A stretch of DNA of 20,000 nucleotides from Sphingomonadaceae bacterium (GCA_016742125.1 JACVCM010000006.1:1-20000), one strand, 5' to 3'; positions 8,127 to 16,287 are shown, counted from the stretch's first letter. Notes: a model not told the origin generated them from the sequence alone. Numbers and translations: made by a program.

Positions 8127-8811
8127 GATCCCAAACCACTCTTGCCTCGAAAGGCGCTATGCCGCTGCGATGACGCAGCAGACGAATGTCGAAAGCAGGA
8201 AGGCCCGGCGCATCGGCTGGCAAGGGCTGCGACGGTGCGGAACCGATCTGCCAGCGGGTCGTGGCGGCACTTGCTGACGGCGCGTCACCACCGCGTACCA
8301 GCAAGGCAAGCACGCCGGCCTCGGCAGCGGTCAATGCCAGCCGCCGGGTCGCGGTCAGATCGATTGCCCGTGCGTTACCCTGCGCCTCCAATATCACTGC
8401 CCCCGCCGCTTTCGACTTGATGCAATCGGCAGTAGCCCGAAGCGCATCGCGAAGATTGGCGGCCCGAATGAGCAGCATCTTCCCCGGATCGCCGCCCAGT
8501 TCCGCTATCCCCTGCGGATAGAGGCGACCCGACAGCTGCCGGCTGTCATCCATGATCCAGAAAATACGCTGGCCATTCTCAGGCAACCGTAATGCGAGCA
8601 TCAAGGCAAATGCGCTTACGGCAAAATTGTCGTCCGGTGCTGCTCCAGTCAATTCATGCAGCCCGTTACGGACAATGCCACCGCGCAACCGGTCATCGAC
8701 AGAGGCTGCGCCAAGGGACAACAATTCCTGTGCGGCTCCCGCATGATAATGCAGCCACATACCACGTGCAAAGCCAGACAGAATCGCCTCATTGTTCATG
8801 TTTTGTTCCAT
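8029..8811 (-). CDS. imuA: ImuA, SOS mutasome accessory protein
   Basis: ImuA is a RecA/SulA-like protein needed with ImuB and DnaE2 for damage-induced mutagenesis. The 260-residue protein shows the family order: GGIVRNGLHELTGAAPDDNFAV near the start, GQRIFWIMDD and GRLYPQGI in the middle, LLIRAANLRDALRATADCIKS, and ALLVRGGDAPSASAATTRWQI toward the end. No Walker A motif is visible, as expected. It leads the operon; its 3' end overlaps imuB by 98 bp. Two in-frame ATGs are possible, 8811 and 8799; the LexA box lies between and over them. GGA seven bases before 8799 makes that start a real alternative. Identification rests on sequence wording plus the unmistakable operon. Confidence 0.92.
   Translation of the reverse strand: MEQNMNNEAILSGFARGMWLHYHAGAAQELLSLGAASVDDRLRGGIVRNGLHELTGAAPDDNFAVSAFALMLALRLPENGQRIFWIMDDSRQLSGRLYPQGIAELGGDPGKMLLIRAANLRDALRATADCIKSKAAGAVILEAQGNARAIDLTATRRLALTAAEAGVLALLVRGGDAPSASAATTRWQIGSAPSQPLPADAPGLPAFDIRLLRHRSGIAPFEARVVWDHASRSFRNAPLPGRLSAPVTGRKAGQAAHKIA
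8794..8808 (-). promoter_or_regulatory. LexA (SOS) box, GTTC-N7-GTTC type
   Basis: The plus strand reads GTTCATGTTTTGTTC, a direct repeat of GTTC with seven bases between, which is the known alphaproteobacterial LexA operator. It starts immediately downstream of the first possible imuA ATG (8811) and covers the second (8799). A candidate promoter upstream on the minus strand has GTGACT and TAGGTT 16 bp apart (TAGGTT at 8812-8817), which puts the transcription start near or inside the box. LexA would then block the start site of the mutasome operon. The motif match is exact; binding is inferred. Confidence 0.85.
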
Positions 8812-8880
8812 AACCTATTTTTCCAGCATGTGGAGTCACCTTTTTGCCTCCAAATGCGTTATGCGTGATACATAATCCGG

Positions 8881-8887
8881 GGAGGAG
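8881..8887 (+). promoter_or_regulatory. Strong ribosome binding site of the phospholipase D gene
   Basis: GGAGGAG ends five bases before ATG 8893, a near-ideal Shine-Dalgarno site that fixes the start. It is the strongest such site noticed in the window. Confidence 0.75.
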
Positions 8888-8892
8888 ACCTG

Positions 8893-10359
8893 ATGCGTTC
8901 CGAAAAGTCCGAAAGCCACAGCGTCTGGCGCTTTTCCAAGGCCACCCGCGCGCATCCTGTCATCGACGCTGCCGACTATTTCGAAGTGATCCAGGCCGCG
9001 ATGATGAATGCAAAACACCGGATCATGCTGATAGGCTGGGATTTCGACACACGAATCGACCTGACGCGCAGCCGACGTAAAAAGGGGGCGCCACCCAAAA
9101 GGCTGGGCGACTTCATCCTGTGGTTGGCCGATCGCACACCCGAACTTGAAATCAAGCTGCTCAAATGGAATGTCGGCGCGCTCAAGATGCTCGGGCGCGG
9201 CAAGACCATTGTCGATGTCGCCAAATGGGCGATGCACAAACAGATCCAGTTCAAGCTCGACGGCGCACATCCGGTCGGGTGCAGCCATCACCAGAAGATT
9301 GTCGTGATCGACGACAAAATGGCAGCATGCGGCGGTATCGACATGACCGCCGACCGCTGGGACACGCGCGAGCACAAGGACGGCGACCCGCGCCGAAAGC
9401 GGCCCAATGGCAAGCTTTACGGCCCCTGGCACGACTGCACGATGCTGGTCGAGGGCGATGCTGCGGCGGCGCTGGCGGAACTCAGCCGTGCACGCTGGGT
9501 AACCGCGGGCGGTGAGCCGATGGAACCCTGCCCCGCCGACGCCGCGTCGCCCTGGCCCGAATTTCTCGATGCCGAGTATCAGTTTGTCGACATGGGCATA
9601 GCGCGGACGCGGGCCGAATATGGCGAGGCTGCCGAGGTCCGCGAAATCGAAGCGCTGTTTATCGAGCAGATCGGGCGTGCACAAAAATTCATCTATGCGG
9701 AAAACCAATATTTCACCTCTCCCAAAATCGCCGATGCGATTGCCGAACGGCTGAAAGAAGAAAACCCGCCCGAAATCATCCTGGTGGGGCCGGAAAAGGC
9801 CGACGGCTGGCTTGAGCAAAAGGCGATGGACGGGGCGCGGATCGAACTGGTCCGCGCCTTGAAGGAGCAGGATCGCGAAAAGCGCTTCGCCTATTATATC
9901 CCGCACACCAAAGGCGGTGAGGCCATTTATGTACACGCCAAGCTGATGATCGTCGACGACCGGATCCTGCGCATCGGCTCGGCCAATATGAACAACCGCT
10001 CGCTCGGTCTCGACAGCGAATGCGATATCTTCATCGACTGCGACCGGCCGGGCAATGAAAGCGCGTGCGAGGCAATCAAGGCGCTGCGCGCGTCGCTGAT
10101 TGGCGAGCATATCGGCCTGCCCCCCGAACGGGTGACGCAATTGCTCGGGACGGGCAAATCGATGTGCGAAATCATCGACAATGAAAGAGGGAACGGCCCC
10201 ACGCTCGAGCCACTCGCGCTTCCCCAACTCGACGAAGCGGACAAGATAATCGCCGAAAACGCGGCACTCGACCCCGAAAACCCCGATGAGATGTTCGAGC
10301 CATTTTCCAGCCCCGGGCTCTTTACGCGGGTGCGGAATTTGCGGAAGCCGAAGCGGTGA
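8893..10359 (+). CDS. Phospholipase D / cardiolipin synthase-like protein with two HKD motifs
   Basis: The 488-residue protein belongs to the phospholipase D superfamily. Both catalytic HxKx4D motifs are complete: His133-Gln-Lys135...Asp140 (SHHQKIVVIDD) and His348-Ala-Lys350...Asp355 (VHAKLMIVDD), the latter followed by the usual GSANMNNRSLGLDSE segment. No transmembrane segment or signal peptide is evident, which differs from membrane-anchored cardiolipin synthase Cls; it resembles the soluble two-domain PLD proteins that act on phosphatidyl groups, by hydrolysis or transfer. The N-terminus is polar and the C-terminus is acidic and then basic (ending RKPKR). It is divergent from imuA with 81 bp between. 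The start is fixed by GGAGGAG. The fold is certain; the substrate is not. Confidence 0.93.
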   Translation: MRSEKSESHSVWRFSKATRAHPVIDAADYFEVIQAAMMNAKHRIMLIGWDFDTRIDLTRSRRKKGAPPKRLGDFILWLADRTPELEIKLLKWNVGALKMLGRGKTIVDVAKWAMHKQIQFKLDGAHPVGCSHHQKIVVIDDKMAACGGIDMTADRWDTREHKDGDPRRKRPNGKLYGPWHDCTMLVEGDAAAALAELSRARWVTAGGEPMEPCPADAASPWPEFLDAEYQFVDMGIARTRAEYGEAAEVREIEALFIEQIGRAQKFIYAENQYFTSPKIADAIAERLKEENPPEIILVGPEKADGWLEQKAMDGARIELVRALKEQDREKRFAYYIPHTKGGEAIYVHAKLMIVDDRILRIGSANMNNRSLGLDSECDIFIDCDRPGNESACEAIKALRASLIGEHIGLPPERVTQLLGTGKSMCEIIDNERGNGPTLEPLALPQLDEADKIIAENAALDPENPDEMFEPFSSPGLFTRVRNLRKPKR

Positions 10360-10397
10360 CGGAAACGGGCGCGCGCATTAACAGCGACAATCCGGCA

Positions 10398-10418
10398 AAG
10401 CCGCCGCTCTGACGGCTT
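10398..10418. terminator. Weak hairpin between convergent genes
   Basis: AAGCCG at 10398-10403 pairs with CGGCTT at 10413-10418 around a nine-base loop, between the PLD gene and the convergent membrane-protein gene. No T-tract follows, so any terminator role is tentative. Confidence 0.25.
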
Positions 10419-10425
10419 CAAGCAG

Positions 10426-10773
10426 TCAGGCGGTTTGCGAGACCGTTCCGAAATGCTGCCACAGCAATGCGCCGCCGAGCAGCACAAAACAGATCATGCT
10501 CGTCCAACTGAATGCCTGATTGGTCGGGTTCTGGTAAGCCGGCGACGTCGAATGAAGCAGCGAGAAATTGGCGATGGCGCCGGCCACGCACATAGCAATC
10601 ACGGCATAGAACCATATTCCGGTCGCGGTCGGCGGCCTGTGAAAGGCGAACAGGCAAATGATCAACACAATCCCGGCAACCGGCGTCAGCGGGCTAAATA
10701 CACCGAAGAAGAACCAGGTGGTGCGAATGAAATAGACGCCAATCAGGATGACGAGCAGTATTTGGACGAACAT
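10426..10773 (-). CDS. Small four-helix membrane protein of unknown function
   Basis: I do not recognise the family. The 115-residue protein has four predicted hydrophobic segments at about 3-25, 28-45, 52-74 and 89-107, separated by short polar turns (HRPPTATG and SPAYQNPTNQ), with a short polar tail. No signal peptide, metal motif or enzyme motif is evident. It stands 92 bp from the divergent TetR-type regulator gene; such a pair often means that the regulator controls the neighbour. No clear ribosome site precedes the ATG, so the message may be leaderless or the start may differ. A real inner-membrane protein seems likely from the continuous hydrophobic design; function unknown. Confidence 0.75.
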   Translation of the reverse strand: MFVQILLVILIGVYFIRTTWFFFGVFSPLTPVAGIVLIICLFAFHRPPTATGIWFYAVIAMCVAGAIANFSLLHSTSPAYQNPTNQAFSWTSMICFVLLGGALLWQHFGTVSQTA

Positions 10774-10830
10774 CTAACAGCCGTTCATGCGAATGGGATT
10801 CTTAACGGCGCTGTCCATTCCGTTCGTTCC

Positions 10831-10859
10831 TTGCATGTCTCGGGACGCATCCTTACACT
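10831..10859 (+). promoter_or_regulatory. Candidate promoter of the TetR-type regulator gene
   Basis: TTGCAT (10831-10836) and TACACT (10854-10859) are separated by exactly 17 bp, an arrangement fitting a housekeeping sigma promoter. The expected transcription start is about seven bases downstream, at or next to the ATG at 10866, which implies a leaderless message. This agrees with the lack of a ribosome binding site. Confidence 0.55.
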
Positions 10860-10861
10860 GA

Positions 10862-10881
10862 TAAGATGATCGATCATCTTA
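10862..10881. promoter_or_regulatory. Perfect 20-bp palindrome over the regulator start codon (likely operator)
   Basis: TAAGATGATCGATCATCTTA is identical to its reverse complement and contains the ATG (10866-10868) of the TetR-type gene. It sits just after the candidate -10 box, where a bound dimer would block transcription. TetR proteins usually bind such dyads and repress their own genes; autoregulation is inference from position. The divergent membrane-protein gene starts 89 bp away and could be co-controlled. Confidence 0.7.
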
Positions 10882-11492
10882 GCGCTGTCAAGATAGAGTC
10901 TTCAACGCGCAGCTATCATCATGGTGGGCTGCGTCAGGCCGTGATTGATGAGGGCTTGCGGCTGCTCGATGCGAATCAGAAGGAGCCGGACGCGCTCAGC
11001 CTGCGCCAGATTGCGCGCAATGTGGGCGTCAGCGCACCCGCTGTCTATCATCACTTCCCCGACAAGCAGGCGCTGTTAAAAAGTCTCGCCGATTACGGGA
11101 TGCAGATGCTCGCCGAACAACAGGCCGAGGCTGCAAAGATCGGCGGCGAGACCGGATTTGCCGAGATGGGCCGCACCTATGTTCGCTTCGCCATCGCCAA
11201 CCCCGGCCTGTTTCGGCTGATCTTCTCGCACATGCCGATGCGCATCAGCCCGTCGACATCGGCGCTGAAAGGATCGCCGGAATGGATGCTACGCGACTAT
11301 ATCAAACGCACCCTCGGTCCCACCGCTACTGCCAGGGAGCAATTCGCGGCGGTTGTGCGCGTATGGTCTCTCATACATGGCCTGTCGATGTTGATCCTCG
11401 ATGAGCAGGTGGACCACCAAAGCGCCGAAGAATTACTGGACGAGATCCTGGAAGTTGGCGGCTTGCGCTTGAAAGTTCGAACGCAGACCTGA
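10866..11492 (+). CDS. TetR/AcrR-family transcriptional regulator
   Basis: The 208-residue protein has an N-terminal TetR helix-turn-helix domain: RSYHHGGLRQAVIDEGLRLL (about 15-34), then LSLRQIARNVGVSAPAVYHHF (about 45-65) with the recognition helix APAVYHHF. The C-terminal ligand/dimer domain contains the region AEMGRTYVRFAIANPGLFRLIF, followed by a segment around VWSLIHGLSMLILD, typical of the TetR subgroup with a WHG-type C-terminal domain. Its ligand cannot be told. Its ATG lies in a 20-bp perfect palindrome directly downstream of a good promoter candidate, so autorepression and leaderless translation are likely. No other Met precedes the conserved YHHG motif, so the start is secure. Confidence 0.93.
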   Translation: MIDHLSAVKIESSTRSYHHGGLRQAVIDEGLRLLDANQKEPDALSLRQIARNVGVSAPAVYHHFPDKQALLKSLADYGMQMLAEQQAEAAKIGGETGFAEMGRTYVRFAIANPGLFRLIFSHMPMRISPSTSALKGSPEWMLRDYIKRTLGPTATAREQFAAVVRVWSLIHGLSMLILDEQVDHQSAEELLDEILEVGGLRLKVRTQT

Positions 11493-11598
11493 TCGTGTTG
11501 CATATGAGTAAAAGTCGACGCCGGTCGTCTGGCGCGTGGTGGGTCCTCGTTTATGATTCCGCCGGTTAAAGGCTAAGTCCTGAAACCTATCAGTCCGG

Positions 11599-12822
11599 CT
11601 AGGGTGAGGCGGGGTGAGCAAGCCTTTGCGCAATCCTGTCGGCGTCTAGGCCAAAGTGGGCCGGTGCGTGGTTATGGCCTCTATGACTTTGCGCACGCGC
11701 CAGATAATGCGACATCCGGTTTTCGACCAGCACAGGCAAAGTCATGCCCAGTTGGCCATAGATCGACCTCATCTCATCGCGCCAATCGCGTTCGAGTGCA
11801 TCATAGGACGTCTCGATGCGCGGTGTGTGTGTCCGGTCGAAAAATTCAGATGTCGCCCGGTTCCGGCGGGCCGTCGTTTCAAGACAGTGCCGCCCGCTGT
11901 CGAGGGGATCGGTTTGATCCGAATGTACGCTGCGATGCTGGTGAACAAGTGAGGCCCCTGATGAGACAACCGACGTGGCTTCGCGGCGAAGATATACCAG
12001 TCTGGCATCTGGAAAAGTTTCCATAAGCGGGTCCAGGCCGTCCATGAACTCAGGGGCCTTGAGGACCCACGGCCCCTGAACCTCTGTCTTGCGCGACCAG
12101 GCGACGATACGCAGAAGTTGCGCGAATTGCCGATAAGCGTCTTTCCGGTCGGCCGAGCACAGCCAGCGCGAATAGGTGGGGACGTGCCATTGCATGTCGA
12201 ACTGGGCACTGATCATCGAGGCGTTGAAGAAACCGAATTGCTCTTCGGCGGCCATAGCAGCGGTGGGATGGATGACAGCCAGCCTTGGGTTCAATCCATG
12301 CAATATGGCCAGGCCAAAGGCGGTCTTGATTATCCGAAGCCACGCACTTCCCTGGCCCCAAGCCGGGCTCATCGCCTCGAAGGTTCGTGTATGGGAAAGG
12401 CGCGGGTCGCAGGCGAACAAGCGCTGCAACCGGGTCGTGCCGGATCGCATCGAGCCGAGCACGACAATAGGAGCCGTCAGGGGGATATTGTCGATCTCGG
12501 GGTGGCGACGCCTGAGTTCGGTCGCGCGCAACCGTTCGCGCAGCGACTTGACCAGCAACCCATATGCGAGCGCCCGACCCAGAGGATTAAGGTTAGCTTC
12601 GTTTTCCAGCGAAAACGTCAGTACCTCAAGGGCTTCGCGCCAGTTCCCGGGGCCGAAATCGCCATGACCCTCGGCATCTTTGGCTGACTTGATCAGGATT
12701 TCGGGGGCGAGGCTGGGGCACGGCAGAAGCCCGCTATTCCAAGCAGACTGCAGTCCACGTGAAGCCAGAACCGCGAGCATGCTGGGCGGGATTACCGTCA
12801 GGGAGGATGGTGGCATTGCCAT
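11599..12822 (-). CDS. Sulfotransferase-family protein
   Basis: The 407-residue protein has the PAPS-dependent sulfotransferase fold. The 5'-phosphosulfate loop is VVLGSMRSGTTRLQ (about 120-133), preceded by a hydrophobic strand, and the 3'-phosphate region is PDARLVYLRREATSVVSSGASLV (about 271-293), with Arg and Ser residues in the usual places. These are hallmarks of the bacterial sulfotransferase family that transfers sulfate from PAPS to hydroxyl groups of lipids, sugars or small molecules; the acceptor here is unknown. The first 100 or so residues are an extra helical N-terminal region common in this subgroup. It lies 66 bp after the amidohydrolase gene on the same strand, so co-transcription is possible. 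ATG 12816 is a second possible start; no clear ribosome site decides. Confidence 0.88.
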   Translation of the reverse strand: MAMPPSSLTVIPPSMLAVLASRGLQSAWNSGLLPCPSLAPEILIKSAKDAEGHGDFGPGNWREALEVLTFSLENEANLNPLGRALAYGLLVKSLRERLRATELRRRHPEIDNIPLTAPIVVLGSMRSGTTRLQRLFACDPRLSHTRTFEAMSPAWGQGSAWLRIIKTAFGLAILHGLNPRLAVIHPTAAMAAEEQFGFFNASMISAQFDMQWHVPTYSRWLCSADRKDAYRQFAQLLRIVAWSRKTEVQGPWVLKAPEFMDGLDPLMETFPDARLVYLRREATSVVSSGASLVHQHRSVHSDQTDPLDSGRHCLETTARRNRATSEFFDRTHTPRIETSYDALERDWRDEMRSIYGQLGMTLPVLVENRMSHYLARAQSHRGHNHAPAHFGLDADRIAQRLAHPASP

Positions 12823-12888
12823 TCAAAAGGCGCGAAGCACGATTTGGTTCCGTAATGCGACACGCCCGCCGTTTGACAAGCCTCCCTC

Positions 12889-15800
12889 TCACTCCCAATA
12901 ATAAGGCAGCCGCTTCCGCGTGCCCGTGACCTCCTCATTCAACGTCGCCGCATCGTAGAGCCGCCCGCCGATCATTACCTTGGCGACCTTGTCCGAATTG
13001 CGGATATCTGCACTCGGGTCGGCATCGAGTACCACCAGATCGGCAAGTTTGCCTGCCTCTATCGAGCCGACATCCCGGTCATAACCGAGCGACCGCGCCG
13101 ATTCGATGGTTCCTGCAGCCAGCGCCTCGATCGGGCTCATCCCGCCACGTACGAAGGACCACATCTCCCAATGCGCGGCGATGCCTGCCTCCTGCCCGTG
13201 CGCGCCGATGGAGACCGGGACACCAGCCTTGGCCAGCTTGTGTGCCTCGCGCGCATTGTTGTCGTCGACATAATCCTCTTCGGGTGCGATTTCACGGCGC
13301 TTGTTGTTGGCGGCCAGTTCCGCCGGTGGATAATGCTTCGCCATGAGCGGGTGGCGGAAAACATCGGTATGCGCACGCCAATAGGGGTCGCCCGCCGGGC
13401 CGCCATAGGTCACGACCAGCGTCGGTGTATAGCCCACCTTGGACTTGGAGAAGAACTGCACGACATCGTCGTAGAACACATCGAGCGGCACATTATGTTC
13501 GACCGTGGTGTTGCCATCGGCGACCAGATTCATGTCCATCCCGAAGAGCGACCCGCCCTCGGCCACAGATCGCATATTCTCGGCAAGCGCGGCAGCGACC
13601 ACCTGCTGGCGCTGTTCGCGACGCGGCTGGTTGTAGTTTTTGACGCTGTGGGCACCCTGCGCCTTCAGACGACGGACATGTGCAAGCGCATCGTCATAAC
13701 TGTCGATCTGCGCGTAAACATCCGCGTTTTTCGCGCCGTAGACAATCTCTCCTGTCGAAAAGCTGCGCGGCCCGACAATCAGCCCGGCACGCTGCATTTC
13801 CAGCGCCGGGAAAACCGTGGCCGCGCTGCTCGACGGGTCGTGCCGCGTGGTGATTCCCATCGCCAGTTCGAGCATGTTGAACCAATTTTGCTGCGGCGTC
13901 ATTTCATCGATGCCGTGCGGACCATGCGCGTGGGCATCGACCAGGCCGGGGATGATCGTCTTACCGGTAACGTCGACGGTCTTCGCAGTAGCCGGAATAG
14001 CCAGCTCGCCCGCACGGCCCACGGCCTTGATGCGGTCATTTTCCACCAGCACGACGCCATTATCGATGATGCCACCGCTCCTGTCGGCCCCATTCCAACC
14101 AGACATCGTCACGATCCGTGCGCCGGTAAAGGCGACCAGTCCGGTTGGACGGTCGGCCTTCATCGGCATCGACAGTGGAATGCCGGTCTTTGGCGGCTCG
14201 AACTTTGCTGGCTTCGCATCCTTCGCCAGCGGCGCGTCAGGATAGAAAGCACCGGTCTGCGCCGAATATAGCGTCGGCCCGATCGCCCAATGGAGCGAGG
14301 CTCCGTTGCCAGACCAGTGGATATAGTCCGCACCACCGTTGCTGACCTTTGTCACCGGCAGCGGGCCGCCGGAGGGCGATGCGCCGACTTCCTGCGTGCC
14401 GGGCATCAGCGGCATGACAAAGGCTTCGTAATTCTGGCGGAAGGCGAAGTTCGCTTCGTCGGGCGAAACCTCGAAGATCGTGGTCAGTTCGCCCGATGCA
14501 TGTGTGCGCCTGGCCTCGCCATTGAGGTCGGTGCTGACAAGCTGGCGCTTGTTGTCGCCCTGCACGGTGAAGAACAGGCGGTCATTCGTTTTGCCGAAAT
14601 GCGGGGCAGTGCCGCTTTCGGCGACACGCTCCATCGCCCCGCCCGTTGTCGCGATGCGATAAATACCGGGGCGATCCGAAAGGCGCGGCGACGTGAGGCC
14701 GCCACCAGCGACTTTTTCAAAGGCGATAGTCTTGCCGTCAGGCGAGAAACGCGGGCGCGAATAATGGCCAGCGACTGGCGTAACCGTTTTTGCCCCGCCG
14801 CCCGAAGCGGAGATGGTGCGGATCTGTCCAAGCCCCTTGTCGGTCCACGCAACAAAGGCGATGCTTTTGCCGTCGCGCGACCATGTGGGATAGGCTTCCA
14901 TTTCCTCGGTCGCACTGGTCAACCGCTTCGCCGCGCCGCCACCCGCAGGCTTGGTCCAGAGCTTGCCCATCGTTTCGAACAGCACCGTTCGTCCATCGGG
15001 CGAGATTACCACACCGCGCGGCATCGATGTATTGAAGCTGGCGGGCGCGACCTCGACTGGCGGGCGAGGCGGGTCGATGACCCCGCGTGTGTCGGCGATG
15101 CGGAACGGAATGTCGCTCACCGCGCCCGATGGCCAGTCGACTTTCCGGATCTTGCCGCCTGCCCAGAAATAGATGCTCCTGCTGTCGGGTGACCAGTCCA
15201 TATTCGGATAGACGCCGGTCACCGCCCAGGTTTCCTGCACATCCTGATCGAGCGCGTCGTAAATCTTGCGCTCCTCACCCGTCGTGAAATCCTTGACATA
15301 GAGCTTCGACCTGGTCGCCTCGCGCCGGACGAAGGCAATCTTGTTGCCGTCGGGCGAAGGCGTCGGTCGCACCGCGCCGCCGGTGCCCGATACCGCAGTC
15401 TCGCGGTCGCCGGTTTCGAGATTGTAGCTGTCGATGTTGAACAGGTCGCCGTTCGAATCCTGCGCATATTGGAAGATCGGACCCGGCGTGATGTTGCGCG
15501 TGAAATAGATATGCTTGCCATCGGGGGCGAATGTCGGCTCGCCCAGTTCCTTCTGATGCTGCTCGTTGGGTTTCTTGACCAGCTGCACGCCAGCGCCGCC
15601 CGACACATGGTAGAGCCAGACTTCACCAGTGCCGAGCGAGCGCCCTGTCGTGAAATGCTTCTTCGCGGCGATGAAGCGGCCGTCGGGGCTCCAGCTCGGC
15701 TGGTTTAAGAGGCGGAAATCCTCCTTGGTCAGCTGGCGCTTGTCCGATCCGTCGGCATTCATGATCCAGATATTGTCGCCGCCGCCACGGTCGGAGGTAA

Positions 15801-16128
15801 AGGCGATGCGTCGTCCGTCGGGAGAGAAACGCGGCTGGGTCTCGAAGGGCAACCCCTCGGCAATGCGCGTCGGTGTGCCGCCGGTCACCGGCAGCGTGTA
15901 GATGTCACCCAACAGGTCGAAGGCGAGCGTGCGACCGTCGGGGCTGACGTCGAGGTTCATCCACGAACCCTCGTCGGTGTCGATCGCGATCTGGCGCACC
16001 GTCAGTCCAGGAGGCGCAGCGACATCCCATTTGGCCTGCTTGTCATCTGCGGGCTTGTCCTGCGCGAAGGCGGCGGCGGAAATGCACGAAACGCCGGCAA
16101 GCAACGCAGCCTTGATCAACAATTTCAT
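12889..16128 (-). CDS. Exported beta-propeller (PD40) and amidohydrolase fusion protein
   Basis: The 1079-residue protein has a signal peptide (about 1-22, cut after AFA), a TolB-like propeller with about ten PD40 repeats (for example VSPDGRTLAF, FSPDGRRIAF, WSPDGRFIAA, FAPDGKHIYF, WSRDGKSIAF; about 60-620), and a C-terminal amidohydrolase domain (about 665-1065). Metal-site elements are Asp731-Ala-His733-Ala-His735 (DAHAHGPHG), Lys830 (SVKNYNQ, possibly the carboxylated Lys), His878 (VEHNV) and His977 (IGAHGQ). Such fusions are periplasmic, imidazolonepropionase-like hydrolases of unknown substrate; peptide-like or cyclic amide substrates are guesses. GGGGAG lies eight bases before the ATG, and TATAAG at 16147-16152 is a possible -10 box. 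The family is certain, the reaction is not. Confidence 0.94.
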   Translation of the reverse strand: MKLLIKAALLAGVSCISAAAFAQDKPADDKQAKWDVAAPPGLTVRQIAIDTDEGSWMNLDVSPDGRTLAFDLLGDIYTLPVTGGTPTRIAEGLPFETQPRFSPDGRRIAFTSDRGGGDNIWIMNADGSDKRQLTKEDFRLLNQPSWSPDGRFIAAKKHFTTGRSLGTGEVWLYHVSGGAGVQLVKKPNEQHQKELGEPTFAPDGKHIYFTRNITPGPIFQYAQDSNGDLFNIDSYNLETGDRETAVSGTGGAVRPTPSPDGNKIAFVRREATRSKLYVKDFTTGEERKIYDALDQDVQETWAVTGVYPNMDWSPDSRSIYFWAGGKIRKVDWPSGAVSDIPFRIADTRGVIDPPRPPVEVAPASFNTSMPRGVVISPDGRTVLFETMGKLWTKPAGGGAAKRLTSATEEMEAYPTWSRDGKSIAFVAWTDKGLGQIRTISASGGGAKTVTPVAGHYSRPRFSPDGKTIAFEKVAGGGLTSPRLSDRPGIYRIATTGGAMERVAESGTAPHFGKTNDRLFFTVQGDNKRQLVSTDLNGEARRTHASGELTTIFEVSPDEANFAFRQNYEAFVMPLMPGTQEVGASPSGGPLPVTKVSNGGADYIHWSGNGASLHWAIGPTLYSAQTGAFYPDAPLAKDAKPAKFEPPKTGIPLSMPMKADRPTGLVAFTGARIVTMSGWNGADRSGGIIDNGVVLVENDRIKAVGRAGELAIPATAKTVDVTGKTIIPGLVDAHAHGPHGIDEMTPQQNWFNMLELAMGITTRHDPSSSAATVFPALEMQRAGLIVGPRSFSTGEIVYGAKNADVYAQIDSYDDALAHVRRLKAQGAHSVKNYNQPRREQRQQVVAAALAENMRSVAEGGSLFGMDMNLVADGNTTVEHNVPLDVFYDDVVQFFSKSKVGYTPTLVVTYGGPAGDPYWRAHTDVFRHPLMAKHYPPAELAANNKRREIAPEEDYVDDNNAREAHKLAKAGVPVSIGAHGQEAGIAAHWEMWSFVRGGMSPIEALAAGTIESARSLGYDRDVGSIEAGKLADLVVLDADPSADIRNSDKVAKVMIGGRLYDAATLNEEVTGTRKRLPYYWE

Positions 16129-16252
16129 CGGAAAAGCTCCCCTGTCCTTATATCGTTCTGCAGGCTGTCATGCCTAGCGACCAAGGGCAAGCGGGAAGCC
16201 GCAGCTTCGATGGGGGACGCTTATTTTTCGGCGAATGTCTTGGGGGGAGAAG

Positions 16253-16276
16253 GGGGGCGAGCCGCAGCCCGCCCCC
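16253..16276 (-). terminator. GC-rich hairpin after the OmpA-family gene
   Basis: GGGGGCG (16253-16259) pairs with CGCCCCC (16270-16276), eleven bases downstream of the OmpA-family stop codon in the direction of transcription. The stem is strong but no T-run follows, so termination may be weak or factor-assisted. Confidence 0.5.
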
Positions 16277-16287
16277 AATATCACGAA

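Noticed and set aside
8836..10227. 463-codon open frame on the minus strand opposite the phospholipase D gene
   Set aside because: It mirrors the codon pattern of a gene with two complete HKD motifs and shows no family motif of its own; a typical antisense shadow in GC-rich DNA.
10785..10826. GAATGG...CCATTC dyad as a second operator in the divergent region
   Set aside because: Only six bases per arm with a long spacer; chance is likely.
13171..14271. 366-codon open frame opposite the amidohydrolase gene
   Set aside because: The opposite strand encodes the conserved metal site; this frame has no recognisable domain.
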